Positions 45,984-57,140 of a DNA stretch of 64,000 nt are shown here, one piece after another. This DNA is from Rhipicephalus microplus (Eukaryota; Arthropoda; Arachnida; Ixodida; Ixodidae): positions 82,525,317-82,589,316 of the forward strand of contig NC_134702.1 of assembly GCF_043290135.1 (NCBI RefSeq), written 5' to 3'. Every line of letters starts with the position of its first letter. The stretch's first letter is position 1. A program made the position numbers and the translations under genes. The notes under the pieces were generated by a model. The model ran no database searches. It was not told the origin of the DNA and was given only the letters and a program-made list of their open reading frames with translations.

Positions 45984-46104
45984 ATCTATCCATCCGCATC
46001 TGCCTCTGTCTGGGTGCTCTCGTGATCAGCCCATTAACTTGAGGTAAGCAAAAATTAGGATGGGAGGGTAAGATAGTTTGACCAATATGACGCGCTGGTC
46101 GAGA

Positions 46105-48140
46105 TCTCTGTTCTGTTCTGTTCTGTTTTAACTGTTTTGCTGTGGGTAGGGTGAGGTGCCTATTGCCTCGGCTGCTCCATATCACAAAGTTCTGCAGCGA
46201 AAAATAAAATAATAATACAGAATGGTACCCAAAAATTAACAATATGGAAAAAAAACATAATAGCCCACTGAAACCAGTTCAAATATCATGCCAATACACA
46301 GTTTTCATAGCGCAGTTCACACAGTCATAAACTACTTACATGCACACCTTACTGCTCTAATGTCAGTATATACATGACCACACTTTACATAATACCCATC
46401 TCTGGCTGTCTGCCATAGGCGCTTGTCCAGTCTGGCCTCCACTAAAAAGTGTGTCAGGAAGATTATTGCCTTTTTCTGGAGATGCATCTCGGGCCATGGT
46501 CCAAGTAGTTTCTTTATTGTGAGGGGCCGTCTGTCCAAACTTGCTGATTTGTTCTTTAATTTTTCTCTTTCATTCACGTATTTGACGCACTCCAAAAGAA
46601 TATGGCGAACATTTTCTTCTGCATGACCACAATGACATTCCGGTGAGTTGGGTTGACGTATCTTGTGCAGGAAGCTGTTTGTGTATACAACTTCCAATCG
46701 AAGTCGGTAGATTAATGTCTCTAGGTGTCGTGGGAGGTCTGTAGCTATGGAAAATTTTCTGTGTGGATAAACTTCATCAAGTACGTTTCCTTTGATTTAG
46801 GACTCTCAAACCACTTCTCTATCGAACAATGGTTAGCTCCTTGCGTTATAAAATGTCGAATATCCGCCCCAGACATAGGGATTGCGATATCCCGTCCTTC
46901 CTTCAATGCTTTCTTCACGAGGCTATCAGCCTCTTCATTTCCCTTTATCCCAATGTGGCTGGGTATCCATTGCTATACGATGTTGTGACCCTGCGATGAG
47001 GTATATTCCACAGCTTTGGCAATACATTGTGCTATTTCACCATTTTTGTAAGATGATCTCACATTTCTGATTAGCTGAAGAGCAGGTTTGCTATCAGTGC
47101 ATATCAGCCACTTTCGTGGCTCTGGATTCTCACAGATAAGCTTAACAGCTTCAAAGATAGCCACCAATTCTGCTGTCGTCTATGAAGACTTGCGCGATAA
47201 TTTGTGCATTCTCTTTTTCTGAATTTTGGGTATAAAGACCGCACAGGCCGACGTTTCTTCAGTGTATGATCCGTCTGCAAATATATTCGTTTTTTCATTA
47301 TGCATTACATGAAGCTGATGAAGTACCATCTGTGCCGCTACTAGCGGTGTCATGTCTGCTTTCTTCTCTATGCCGTCTGTTTCACAGATAACGTTGAGAA
47401 GTGGCAGCGTCCAAGGTGGTTTTGAAGGTTTCCATCGTTTGAATTCTGGTACTACTGCTTTAAATGATAATATACTATCCTGTAGTCTTGTTGCCGTCAT
47501 TTGTGTTAGTGCACCAGATAAAAAATGACTTTCATGTTGCGTGAAAATTCTAAATAAATTTCGAGATGTTTCTTTAGTTCGGATTACTGCCAAAGGTGGC
47601 TCTCAGGCCTCCGCATACACTAAAGCACTGGAATTGACCGTGGTAAACCCAGACATACCCTCAAGCTCCTTGCCGATAACAAGTGAAGTCTCCTTTCGGT
47701 GGAGGCTGGAAGTCCGTGCAGCAGAGGTAGTGAGTAAGTTACAATGGGGCGTATCCAGGCAACATGTAGGGCTAATAACGACTTTGTAGTATCACCCCAT
47801 TTGGCCCCGCAGAGATGCCGGAGGATTCGAATAGCCTGATTCACTTTATGTTCAAGGGACTGGACATGAGGCGACTATGTTAGTCTCGGGTCTAAACTTA
47901 CTCCTAAGAATTTATGAGAATTACTCCTAAGAATTTAACCATTAGAATAGGCTGATTTTGCAGAATAATCTAAAAATTTCCAGGTCTTTTTAATGTAAAC
48001 GGAAGTATGGCTGTTTTAGCCAGACTCAGTGACATACCTCTTTTTTTAGACAACAGTCTACAAAATCCAATCCTTCTTGTAGAGTTTGTTGTATATCCAA
48101 GAACGATGGACCAGACGTCCATATACTTATATCATCAGCA
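46105..48140 (-). pseudogene. LINE family B, 3' portion: RT YxDD onward, RNase H, zinc finger
   Basis: The minus strand reads from the gypsy junction at 48140: DDISIWTSGPSFLDIQQTLQ (the DD of the RT YxDD), SLSLAKTAI, FLGVSLDP, and NQAIRILRHLCGAKWGDTTK with the thumb. RNase H follows: TNIFADGSYTEETSACAVF, AELVAIFEAVKLI, LICTDSKPALQLIRN and WIPSHIGIKGNEEADSL, so all four acidic positions survive. A stop interrupts just before QWIPSH. The zinc finger at about 46640-46590 is PECHCGHAEENVRHILLEC. The 3' untranslated region ends near 46105 with repeated GAACA. EN-RT-RNase H architecture suggests the I-like group. Continues at 50960-52790. Confidence 0.9.
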
Positions 48141-50767
48141 CGACAAGCACGTGGGTGAGCTTATCGGCAACGACAAGCACGTTGCTGATGTGCTCAAGCA
48201 AAACATCATCCGGCCCTCTTCAAGCCCTTGGTCGTCACTTGTCGTTCTCGTAAGAAAAAAAGACGGTTCGGTGCGATTCTGCGATGACTACCACGCATTA
48301 AACAAAGTAACCAGAAAAGACGAATATCCCTTGCCTCGCATTGATGATGCCTTAGATTCCTTACAAGGAGCGGAATATTTTTCGAGCCTTGACCGGCGCT
48401 CCGGTTATCGGCAAATTCCAATGCACGAGGATGACAAGAAAAAAATTGCCTTTGCCACACCCGATGGGCTTTACGAATTTAACGTCATGCCTTTCGGCCT
48501 CTGCAATGCGCCAGCAACGTTTGAACGACTGATAGACACTGTATTGCGGGGCCTTAAGTGGAAAACATGCTTATGTTACCTTGACGACATCGTCATATTT
48601 TCTTCTATATTCGAACAGCACTTGCAGCGCCTAAATGAAGTTCTGACGTGTCTCGCAGCTGCTGGCCTTCAGCTCAACACCAAGAAGCGCCACTTTGCTA
48701 GCAAAAGTATTAAAGTACTCGAACATCTCGTCAGCATAGATGGAATCAGGCCTGATCCCGACAAGATTACCGCCGTTCTTCACTTCCCGGTGCCTCAACG
48801 CGTCAAATAGCTCCGAAGCTTTCTTGGCCTTGCGTCGTACTTCCGGCGCTTTATACGAGACTTCGCCACCATTGCTGCGCCACTTCACGAACTCCTTTCT
48901 TCGGGAGCGTCGTGCGTATGGTCGGACGAATGCCAATTGGCTTTTGACACCTTGAAACGTGCCCTCACGTTCGAGCCAGTGCTTTGTCATTTCGATAACG
49001 CCACACCCACTCTCCTCCATACTGATGCCAGCGGACACGGACTCGGCGCTGTACTTCTGCAACGAACAGAGCGTTATGACGAACGTGTGATCGCATACGC
49101 AAGTCGCACCCTCACAGCAGCAAAGAAAAACTACACCATCACCGAGCAGGAGTGTCTCGCCGTTGTCTGGGCCATCCAGAAGTTTCGGCCATATCTTCAC
49201 GGCCACCACTTTACCGTCCTCACTGACCAACACGCTTTGTGCTGGCTGTCGGCGTTGAAGAATTTGTCTGGACGTCTCGGTCGCTGGATACTTCGTCTCC
49301 AAGAATACGAGTTTGATGTTATCTACAAATCCGGCAAGAAACACAACGATGCCGATGCCCTTAGCCGCTGTCCTTTACAATCCTCATCAGGCGCTCCTGG
49401 CCTGTCGCCAACTGTGAGTGAACCCATCAAAGTGCCTCCGTCAGTTCATTCACTCGCCGCCGCTGTCGATTTTCTTTCTACCTTCAACAACGACACGTTT
49501 GCATCCAACCAACGCAGCGACACTTACTTCGCTCTATAATGCAGTGCCTTCAAGGCTCCTCTCGTCCTCCCAACGCTCGCGCCCATCGACAGCTGCGGAA
49601 CTTTAAGACTGAAAACTCAATCCTTTACCGCTTCGTCTTCCACCCCGAAGGACAGCGCTGGGTTCCTGTTGCTCCTCGTTCACTAAGGGCGCATACTTTG
49701 GAGGCGTTTCACGATGACCCCAAGGCTAGTCATCTCGGTTTTGAAAAAACCTATGAACGCATCCGCAGTCGTTTTGCCTGGCCTTGCCTTTCCAACTGCG
49801 TAGCGCGATATGTTGCGTCAAGCTCGCTATGCCAATGCCGCAAGCGACCCACTTCCTCCCCGGCCGGTCTTCTACAACCTCTTACGTGTCCTGACACTCC
49901 CTTCGATGTCATTGGCATTGACCTCTACGGACCGCTACCAATCTCAGCTAGCGGCAAGCGCTGGATAGTCACAGCAGTTGACCACTTAACAAGGTACGCC
50001 GAAACAGCTGCACTTCCTTCAGGATCAGCAGAGGACATTGCCACGTTTTTTCTGGGGGCAATCTTTCTAAGACATGGTGCACCACGCACCTTATTGAGCG
50101 ATCGCGGCAAGGCGTTTCTCTCGAAACTACTCGAACAAGTCCTCCACGCATGTAATACGATTCATAAGACGACATCCAGCTACCATCCCCAGACTAACGG
50201 CCTCACAGAGCGCTTCCATCGAACTTTGACCGACGTGATATCTATGTATATAACGCCGACCACACCAACTGGGATACCATCCTGCCATTCGTGACTTTTG
50301 CGTACAATACCACTACGCACCGCACCACGGGTTATTCTCCATTCTTTCTCGTCTGTGGCCCTCAACCAACATCTCCGCTCGGCATCTCCTTTTTTGACGT
50401 CCCTGTGGACTCGTCATCGTTATCGAGGGAGCACTTAATCCCTCGCCTGGCCGATTGTCGCCGACGCGCTCACCTCAATACACAGGCAAGCCAGCAAGAG
50501 CGGAAGACTTGCTATGATGGCGTCCACCGCGTAATTCACTTCAATACTGGAGACGAAGTACTGTTGTGGACCCCAACGCGGGTTCCCGGCCTGTGTGATA
50601 AGTTTTACTCACGTTTCATCGGCTCCTACGCTATAGTCGAGCAGACGTCTCCTGTTAACTATCGAGTAACCCCTGTTGTCATGCCTCCCGACAGCCGTTT
50701 TCGTGGTACGGAGGTTGCTCACGTGTCGCGCTTAAAACCATTCTTGCGCCGTACACCACCGTCATAA
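48141..50767 (+). pseudogene. Ty3/gypsy pol: RT, RNase H, integrase
   Basis: Pol starts abruptly inside RT: KQNIIRPSSSPWSSLVVLVR, SSLDRRSGYRQIPM (motif A Asp), CNAPATFERL and CYLDDIVIFS (YxDD, intact). RNase H has [42 protein letters not shown] and DADALSR. Integrase keeps an HHCC finger (AFHDDPKASHLG to SLCQCRKR), the catalytic residues in VIGIDLYGP, LLSDRGKAFLS and HPQTNGLTERFHRTL, and a C-terminal module near FIGSYAIVEQTSPVNYRV. Defects are one stop at 48808-48810 and single frameshifts near 49530 and 50270. Gag, protease and the 5' part of RT are missing. Few lesions imply a fairly recent element. Confidence 0.92.
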
Positions 50768-50770
50768 ACA

Positions 50771-50787
50771 GCGGCCGAATTGGCCGC
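50771..50787. repeat. GCGGCC/GGCCGC hairpin between pol stop and LTR
   Basis: GCGGCC, a five-base GAATT loop, then GGCCGC, just after the pol stop and before the polypurine tract. A 6-bp GC stem could fold in the genomic RNA; its role is unknown. Confidence 0.5.
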
Positions 50788-50791
50788 TTCC

Positions 50792-50809
50792 GCGCGAGGG
50801 GGAAATTAG
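50792..50809 (+). promoter_or_regulatory. Polypurine tract of the gypsy element
   Basis: GCGAGGGGGAAATTAG immediately precedes the LTR start TGTAAG. Its purine run of about 11 bases at this place is what primes plus-strand DNA synthesis in LTR retroelements. Confidence 0.75.
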
Positions 50810-50959
50810 TGTAAGCACAATATTGACAACGTTTGACCTTCATCTTCTTCATCTGTATATAATCATCATCACAAAAAATGGCGTCTTCGTTCGAAGGTTT
50901 GATCAGGCGATGCGGCCTCATAAACGCCGTCGAGACTTCAACGCTGCTACTGTCTTACA
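50810..50959 (+). repeat. 3' LTR of the gypsy element, 150 bp
   Basis: The LTR begins TGTAAG and ends CTTACA, a 6-bp inverted repeat with the canonical TG...CA termini. A TGTATATAATC sequence inside (about 50856) could serve as TATA box. No AATAAA was noticed. No second LTR exists in the window, so its boundaries rest on the polypurine tract, the termini and the LINE junction. Confidence 0.8.
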
Positions 50960-51930
50960 ATATACTGAACATCTGATGTTAGGTAGATTTTACGGGAGCT
51001 GCTCCATGACTGCATTAAAGAGAGTAGGGCTTAGCACACAGCCTTGTGGCACTCCTTGGTTGACGACAAGCTCTGACGTTGGGCCCTCCTGCGCAACTAC
51101 AAAAAATTTCCGGTGATTCAGGAAGTCAGTGATCCAACGCAGTATCTTGCTTTTAAATATCTGTAACGTCAGGCCTTCCAGAACGTGAACGTGACTCACT
51201 GTGTCGTATGCTCGGTGAACATGAAGGAATAGAGCGACAGTGATGTTTCCTTGCGTTCGTTGGTTTTCCACATTTGTGACCAAATCCAGAATGAAGTCCA
51301 TTGTGCAACTACCTCTTCTGAAGCCGGGTATGCTTTCTGGTAGTAGTTTTTTCATGTCTTGCCACCATAAAATTTGTTCATTGATCATTTCTGTCATCAC
51401 TTTTGAAAAAACTTGTCAAGCTAACCGGCCTAAACGAGTCCAACTGCATAGGGCTCTTCCCTGGCTTTAGCAACGGTACTACTTTTTATATCTTGACTTT
51501 CCAGAACTTTTTCTTCTTGCCAACTTTTATTATAGATCTCCAGCAGGTGTAATTTTCCTTTCTTGCGCAAATTAGCGAAAGCAGCGTATGTAACTGCATC
51601 TGTTACTGGTGAACTTGTTCGTTTTACTGAAGACAGCACATATTGGAGCTCCTTTGGTGTGAAGCTGTCATTCAGATCTGATGAACTGATCGCAGACAAC
51701 TTTGTTACAACCACCGAAGCTGATTCTGCTGAGGATTTATATTCGCTAGTTTGGACGGTCTCTCCATTTCTCAGTGTAAGATCGCAAAATTCTTCGGCAA
51801 TCACACGTTCGCTAACTCCTCGAGAAAGCGCTAGAGCCTGTAGTGGTTTCGAGTGGACTACTGGCTGTCGGAGGGCGCGTACCATGTTCCACAGTTGAGG
51901 CACCGAGGTAAATGGAGAAAGCGAGGCACA
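50960..51930 (-). pseudogene. LINE family B, middle portion: RT N-terminal motifs up to the Y of YxDD
   Basis: The minus strand from about 51900 reads SSSDLNDSFTPKELQYVLSS, TDAVTYAAFANLRKKGK, LLEIYNKSW and then (shifted) LDSFRPVSLTS, the RPxSL block. The frame at 51400-50990 continues PGFRRGSCTMDFILDLV, then ALFLHVHRAYDTVSHVHVLE, where motif A has His in place of the first catalytic Asp, and GVPQGCVLSPTLFNAVMEQL (motif B). After one stop the frame gives NLPNIRCSVY and meets the gypsy LTR exactly at the Tyr of YxDD. Stops and frameshifts make it non-functional. Confidence 0.9.
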
Positions 51931-52013
51931 TAAATCTTGCCACCTTTAGGTTGAAAGCTTCTGCAGTTGGTTATGCATTGCAGAATGTACTTTCTGTGCA
52001 ACCTTGAAATCTG

Positions 52014-52790
52014 CTAAATTACCCGACCTGCAATACCTTCTTTCAGATCGGCGTCGTATTGCCCGAAGCCTCTTATACTCAGCGTCAACACCCGAATACC
52101 CATCTGGAAGGGTACTGCACGAGCTTCTTTTGTTAGAAAATGTTTTATCTTCGATGCATACGTTTCTGCGTCAGAACAAGGTTCAAGATTTTGTCTCTGT
52201 AGTTCTCGAAGGATTGCCCAATTCGCAATTCTTGTTGTGTGGTTATTGCTCGTTTTCTTCAACTTTGGGTGATATATGAATACTGGCAAGTGGTCACTTC
52301 TTCTAGTATCAGCGTCTTCAGCCCAGGCTGCTCTAGCCGCTAATTCAGAGGAGCACACAGTGATGTCTAGTACGATGCAGTAGTTATTCCCCCGTAGAAA
52401 CGTCGGAGAACCATCATTTAGCATAGTGTAACCATAATCCTCGCATATTTTTACTATAGCAGATCCCCTTACACTACAACGCTCACTACCCCACAATTTA
52501 TGGTGCGCGTTAAAATCACCACATATAATTATGGGATCATGATCAGATCTACACACTGCAGCCAACTCTGCGTATGAAACGTTTGCTTGAGGGTGCACGT
52601 ATACACTAACTACAGTTACAATAACGTTACCAAACTTCACCTTGCATCTAACAAATTCTGGCGCATCTGTTTTTGAAGTAGCCACAAGTGTCGATGGAAT
52701 ATCGCGTCTCACACACAACATCACTCTGCTTTTTGCAGCAGGACGTTCTGCTTGGTACACCACATAATCACTAATGTCACATTGCCGTCG
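52014..52790 (-). pseudogene. LINE family B, 5' portion: AP-type endonuclease
   Basis: The minus frame from about 52790 to 52014 (about 250 codons) reads DYVVYQAERPAAKSRVMLCV, VTVVSVYVHPQANVSYAEL, IIICGDFNAHHKLWGS (the GDFNxHH core of LINE APE nucleases) and RRSDHLPVFI (C-terminal SDH). The next residues, NWAILRELQRQNLEP, lead toward RT. The N-terminal part of the endonuclease with its first catalytic Glu and the whole of ORF1 are missing, so the element is 5'-truncated near 52790. The frame is lost at about 52014 and resumes shifted near 51930. Confidence 0.9.
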
Positions 52791-52959
52791 CGTAAGTCGT
52801 CAAACACATTACACCACACAGATGCGCACACCTGCAGGCGGGTATGTGTCACCGGTATGTGGGTATGCGCAACAGGTGAAGGACACTTATCTGCCCAGGA
52901 ATGAAGAGAGCACACAAGGACAATTTTGACATGTGATTGTTCAGAAAAACTGGACATCG

Positions 52960-53210
52960 GAACCGTTATACCGACGAATGCAAAGAATAAATATCTGGGT
53001 CCAAGCAGTAATTGAACCCAAGCATTCCGCGTGGCAATTAAGTATTCAACCACAGACCTCCACCTGATCTCAAACCTGCTTTTTAAATAGACCATAATAT
53101 TCGTGAAACGTCAATTGTGGTTGCAGCTTTGGTTATCCAATTTTATAGCCACTACATGTGTACCGCTATAATACAACCATCACACCGGGCTAACATCAGT
53201 TGTATTTAGG
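52960..53210 (-). mobile_element. tRNA-Gly-like SINE or longer repeat, third copy
   Basis: On the minus strand near 53062-52990: GTCTGTGGTTGAATACTT, AATTGCCACGCGGAATGC and GGGTTCAATTACTGCTTGG, matching the tRNA-Gly-like copies at 1.15 and 26.95 kb. Homology with 26880-27190 continues beyond the head, where the plus strand reads GTCAATTGTGGTTGCAGC and CCAATTTTATAGCC (53109-53146). All three copies lie on the minus strand. Confidence 0.6.
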
Positions 53211-55984
53211 TGCCATGCGCTGAAGCTGATTTATGTACCAGTGTTTAGAGCTACCATCTTCGCGGGAACCAGCGCTTCATATCAGCTTATCGCATCTAGT
53301 GTTGCTAATTCTCATGTTCCTGTTGGAATGGCTGCTGAAGCGCTCAAAAATCATTATATGAAAATCCGCAACTTTTAAAAATAAGTGTGTGTGTGCAGCA
53401 TGTGTGCGTATAATTTGCGTATTTTGATAACGGGTCGCTGAATAAATAAATTACAACAAGGCCACATGCCGTCCACGCTCTTCCCTTAATGTTAATTCCC
53501 AAGCTACGTGGGATCTGCCGAATTTTTCTGAAGTGTGCTTGTAGTCCTTTTCTTTTATTTATTATGAAGGAAATAACACAACAGAGGCTTCCACAAGTAG
53601 TAGGTAATGCTGAACGGGACTTTATTAAATGGTTAACTGGTCGAAGCCACCGCTATGTCTCATCTGACACCAGCTACTAGTTTATGTCGCGGTTTTTGTA
53701 AAGCGTGCACCACCGCAAAAACGACCACATTGAGGTGGAGTACACGAACCATGAGGGACGAAATGATGAAGTGGAAGCGGAATTTGCTCGTGTTGCATAA
53801 GCTTCCAACTTTGTCTTTAGACTAACGCTAATCATGACATGAATAGGAACTAAGTGGATCGTTAACAACGCTAAGAGGGTTAAAGGAATCTGGACTGAGC
53901 ATCCGATCAAGTTCTTTAGCGTTTGGTATGCAACATTATATATAGTATTTTGTTAGCTTGACAAGGCGGTGGCGATTAGTTCTCTTTAATAAACAAAATC
54001 TAAGGCAATGGTAATACCATTATTGGTAATACCACTCTATACCACAGCTCTTCTTCATTCCGCTTTTTTTTTTTTGACAGCGGCGAACCAGTGTGCTTTC
54101 ATCTTTGACACACATATGTAGATATGTATGTGCAAAGCTGGTTATATATTTATCACTATATAGCAAAAGGTTATCGCTATAAAACAACTGAATAATTACC
54201 GCTATAAAACTGGTTACATCATTATCTGCAACGCTTGAACATATATCTGTCCGTGCAACATTTATAAGTACATTTGGCGTCGTTTTATGGCGTGTCGCCC
54301 AATAAGAAAATTACAACATGGCCATGTTCTCTCTGCAGGCTTCACATAACATCGATTCCTGAAATACGCGCCATCTGCCTAATTTGTCCTCTTCTTGCAC
54401 TATCAGAGGGAATCTTGGTGATCGCTTGCGGTGTTTTGGAGTCTGTCCACAAAGATATTTCATGTGAGCTGACGACTATATGAGTATGTACTATTTTTTT
54501 TCTTCTCTTAGCTAAACTTCCTGTCTCTCACTCAAACTCGTTCTCTGGTTCTTCTGTTTTTTTCCACTCCTTGTTCACTTGTAAACTCGTAATACATTTC
54601 GTGATATCCTGCTTTATATCTGACTGATCTATCATGTTCCTATTTCTAAATATTAAACTCGCAAAATTTTCTTGTTCTCTCTAATGAACTATTCGATACG
54701 CGCACTCCGTTCTCTCATTTCGTGCAATGCACCACCCAAGCAAGCGCCGCTCTCTGACACAAATATATACATAAACGTTAAAACCAACAAAACCAGAGGC
54801 GAGCTTCTGCAGCGTAAAATTAATTACACGTCAAGAATGCAACGCCTCGTGATTCTTATATGACTTCGAAAACGAGTGAGCATGAACATCAAAAGGCGCT
54901 ATTCGATTCCTCCGCCTTTCTATGGATTTACCGAGCTGCCATTGAACAGACATACAGATATTGCGAAAGAAACAATTTTTTGACAAAGTTTTTTTTTAAC
55001 TGAAAGCGACACGCGATGCTTTCATGACACTAATCACGCCGGACATCAAATTTCGCAATGCACTAGGCTACGCATTGAGTCTATAGTCCATTTCCAAGAC
55101 GGGAAAGGAGAAAAAGAAAGCTATGAACTGAAAATTTTCTTATTTCGCATGACTACTTTGTTTCTCATTCTCTGTGAAATACTGGTGGATTAATTAACGC
55201 CGGTACGCTCGGATTTCACGTCTCTGTGGAACAACCAACTGGAGAATAATGCGGGTGAAAGCAATCGAAGTGGCGATAAACGCAATGAACGAAGTCATGA
55301 TTACTTCTGTCCTTAATTTTTTTTTGTATGTGTGTGGAGGTTTTTGTGCGAGAGCTGCTTTCGGTGATGACAGCCAATTTATTTGTATAAGGCCATACTT
55401 GTAATTTGGAATTTTATATGGCTGAGAAATAAGCGAAACTCTTTATGGTCGTCATTATATTGAAACCAAGCTTTGTCTGATTTCAGCTGGTTGGACGGAT
55501 TCTCGCGTTTGTGTATCGCGTAAAAATGATAGATAAATGTGGGAATTGACTATTTATTACGAGCTAAAAAGAGCGCGACATAACGAGAAATACGACAAAA
55601 TCTTCCTGAGGACAAGCTTATCTGTTGGTCGATGTGCACTTGTCCTGCGGCGTTTTTCGTTCTGTGTCACGTTAATTCGCACCTTCCTAACATAATCGTA
55701 ATACAGATCACGTTGATAACAAAATAATTATTTGCTAACTTCTGGCACTATTCTTAACGAAAAAATTTCTAGCGGGATATATAAAACACATACTTCCCTG
55801 AATACTTCGGCAACATTTTCTATAAGAATTCAAAATCTGGAAGAAACGTAACGGTAAGGGTCTTTAATGAATACTGGAGAAGCTTGTCTGGTGACAGCCT
55901 GCCAGTTAGTTTAAGTACGATGTAAAATATTGGCCACGAATCTGCATGTTTCACTGAAATCGTCGAATTTCGACAGCGTTCTGT
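53211..55984. other. No gene seen
   Basis: AT-rich. TCTGCCGAATTTTTCTGAA near 53514 and ATCTGCCTAATTTGTC near 54372 recall the repeat at 27.55 kb. Short frames (53489-53680, 54274-54483, 54672-54863, 53677-53910 minus) show no domains. Confidence 0.35.
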
Positions 55985-56510
55985 CATTTAGAAAGAATAA
56001 AACGTTTATTTGACGTTCTGTGCGATAAGCTTTGTGAAGGAGAACCTGGAGGTGCCGCGTTCGCTGTCCGAGACATGAGCGCCATCTGACAGTAATTTTG
56101 TAAAACGAAACATCTGAAACCGGACAGTTTCTCATCGTGTTAGCAAAGCGTAGGAAACACCCACCTTTTCGTGCATAGTGTCGCATTTTCAGCGCAGCGT
56201 GATAAACACTGCAGACTTTGTAATTACGTATATATGCATTTTCTAGTATAAAGAAAGACACCACGAAGTATTAACGTGTGACATATTGCGCCCCAACTAT
56301 GCGTAAGATTTGTTTGTTTTTTTTTTTTTTTGCTCAATAATATACACAAGTATGAAGGCAAGCACCACATCAAGACGGCTGGGCGTTGAGGAAGGGCTGA
56401 AACGTTGGCCTGGTAGCTGAATCGTTACGGCTGACAAACACACGAACACATAGACAGAACAAAATTTCTGCGTTGAAGTATTAAAAAGGCTATCGTCTTT
56501 AAAAATTCTG
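55985..56510 (-). repeat. Microsatellite-associated dispersed repeat, copy D (minus strand)
   Basis: Read on the minus strand from 56510: TTAAAGACGATAGCC, TTCAACGCAGAAATTTTG, TTCTGTCTATGTG, CAACGCCCAGCCGTCTTGAT, a poly-A run, then CTTACGCATAGTTGGGGCGC, GCGCTGAAAATGCGACAC, GTTTCCTACGCTTTGCTAAC, TCAGATGGCGCTCATGTCTC and CAAATAAACGTTTTATTC. It is the most complete copy, and here the tetranucleotide tract is minimal, so the array is an expansion inside the element and not its essence. Confidence 0.7.
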
Positions 56511-57029
56511 CCAGCTCTGCTTCGCAGACACCGAAAAAACAGAAATACTGGAGCATACCCTTCATCAGGCTAACGCACGTCTTTCTGATATGTGTTATCA
56601 TCGCTCTTTAGTAAATACTCTGAGCTTTACTGAATTTTTGCAATGCCACTCTTACACACAGGTTTACGAAAAAGCTGTGAAACTGTAACTGCCCCGGCTT
56701 AATATTCACAGACCTTGACTGGCATCTGTTATAGCACACCATGACACCATACAGATGCATGTTGAATATATTCTTTCACGTCTTCGACAGAGGACATCAC
56801 AGCTCAAAACGAACAAGGAACTATTGAGGTTTTTGACGAAAAATGCACTTCGGCAGGTGGCTGTGATAGGGATGTGACGTTCCACGTCACAGTTAAGGAC
56901 TGCGACAAACTGCACGCAAGCAAGCGCGCCTGTTTATTTGTTTGTTTGTTTGTTTGTTTGTGTGCATGTGCGTGTGAGAGAGGTATGTGACGGGCTATCT
57001 ATCCTTTTCTTTCTTCTCTTTGCACCCTT
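56511..57029. other. No gene seen; (TTTG)n tract
   Basis: A short TTTG repeat lies at about 56933-56960. No domain recognised. Confidence 0.4.
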
Positions 57030-57140
57030 TTTTTCAATCTTTCCCGTCCTGTTCTTATGTGTAGGGCAGCAAACCTGTTATGCTGCTTAGCCCCCACCCC
57101 CTTCAGTTTTTTTTTTCTACCATTTCTTCTCTCTTCTTAC
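57030..57140 (+). mobile_element. LINE 3'-UTR fragment (family A type), degenerate
   Basis: TGTGTAGGGCAGCAAACCTG with surrounding pyrimidine-rich sequence and CCCCACCCCC resembles the GTAGCAAACC 3' end of the LINE at 62.6 kb. It has no coding part. Confidence 0.4.

Larger units (their letters stand above)
48141..50959 (+). mobile_element. Ty3/gypsy LTR retrotransposon, 5'-deleted, nested in LINE B
   Basis: The element keeps pol, a polypurine tract and the 3' LTR but has no 5' LTR, primer-binding site or gag. The right junction is the LTR end CTTACA against the LINE sequence ATATACTGAAC; the left junction is ATCATCAGCA against CGACAAGCAC. Joining the outer flanks restores the LINE reading frame through the RT YxDD codons, proving that the element inserted there. 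The expected 4-5-bp target duplication is lost on the left, where the deletion ended within a few bases of the original site. A 12-bp repeat CGACAAGCACGT (48141 and 48171) lies at the left edge. Confidence 0.9.

Noticed and set aside
48631..49344. 237-codon minus-strand ORF
   Set aside because: It is the antisense shadow of gypsy RT and RNase H on the plus strand.
48141..50767. Endogenous retrovirus with envelope gene
   Set aside because: After integrase the sequence goes directly to polypurine tract and LTR; no env-like frame is present, so it is an ordinary Ty3/gypsy element.
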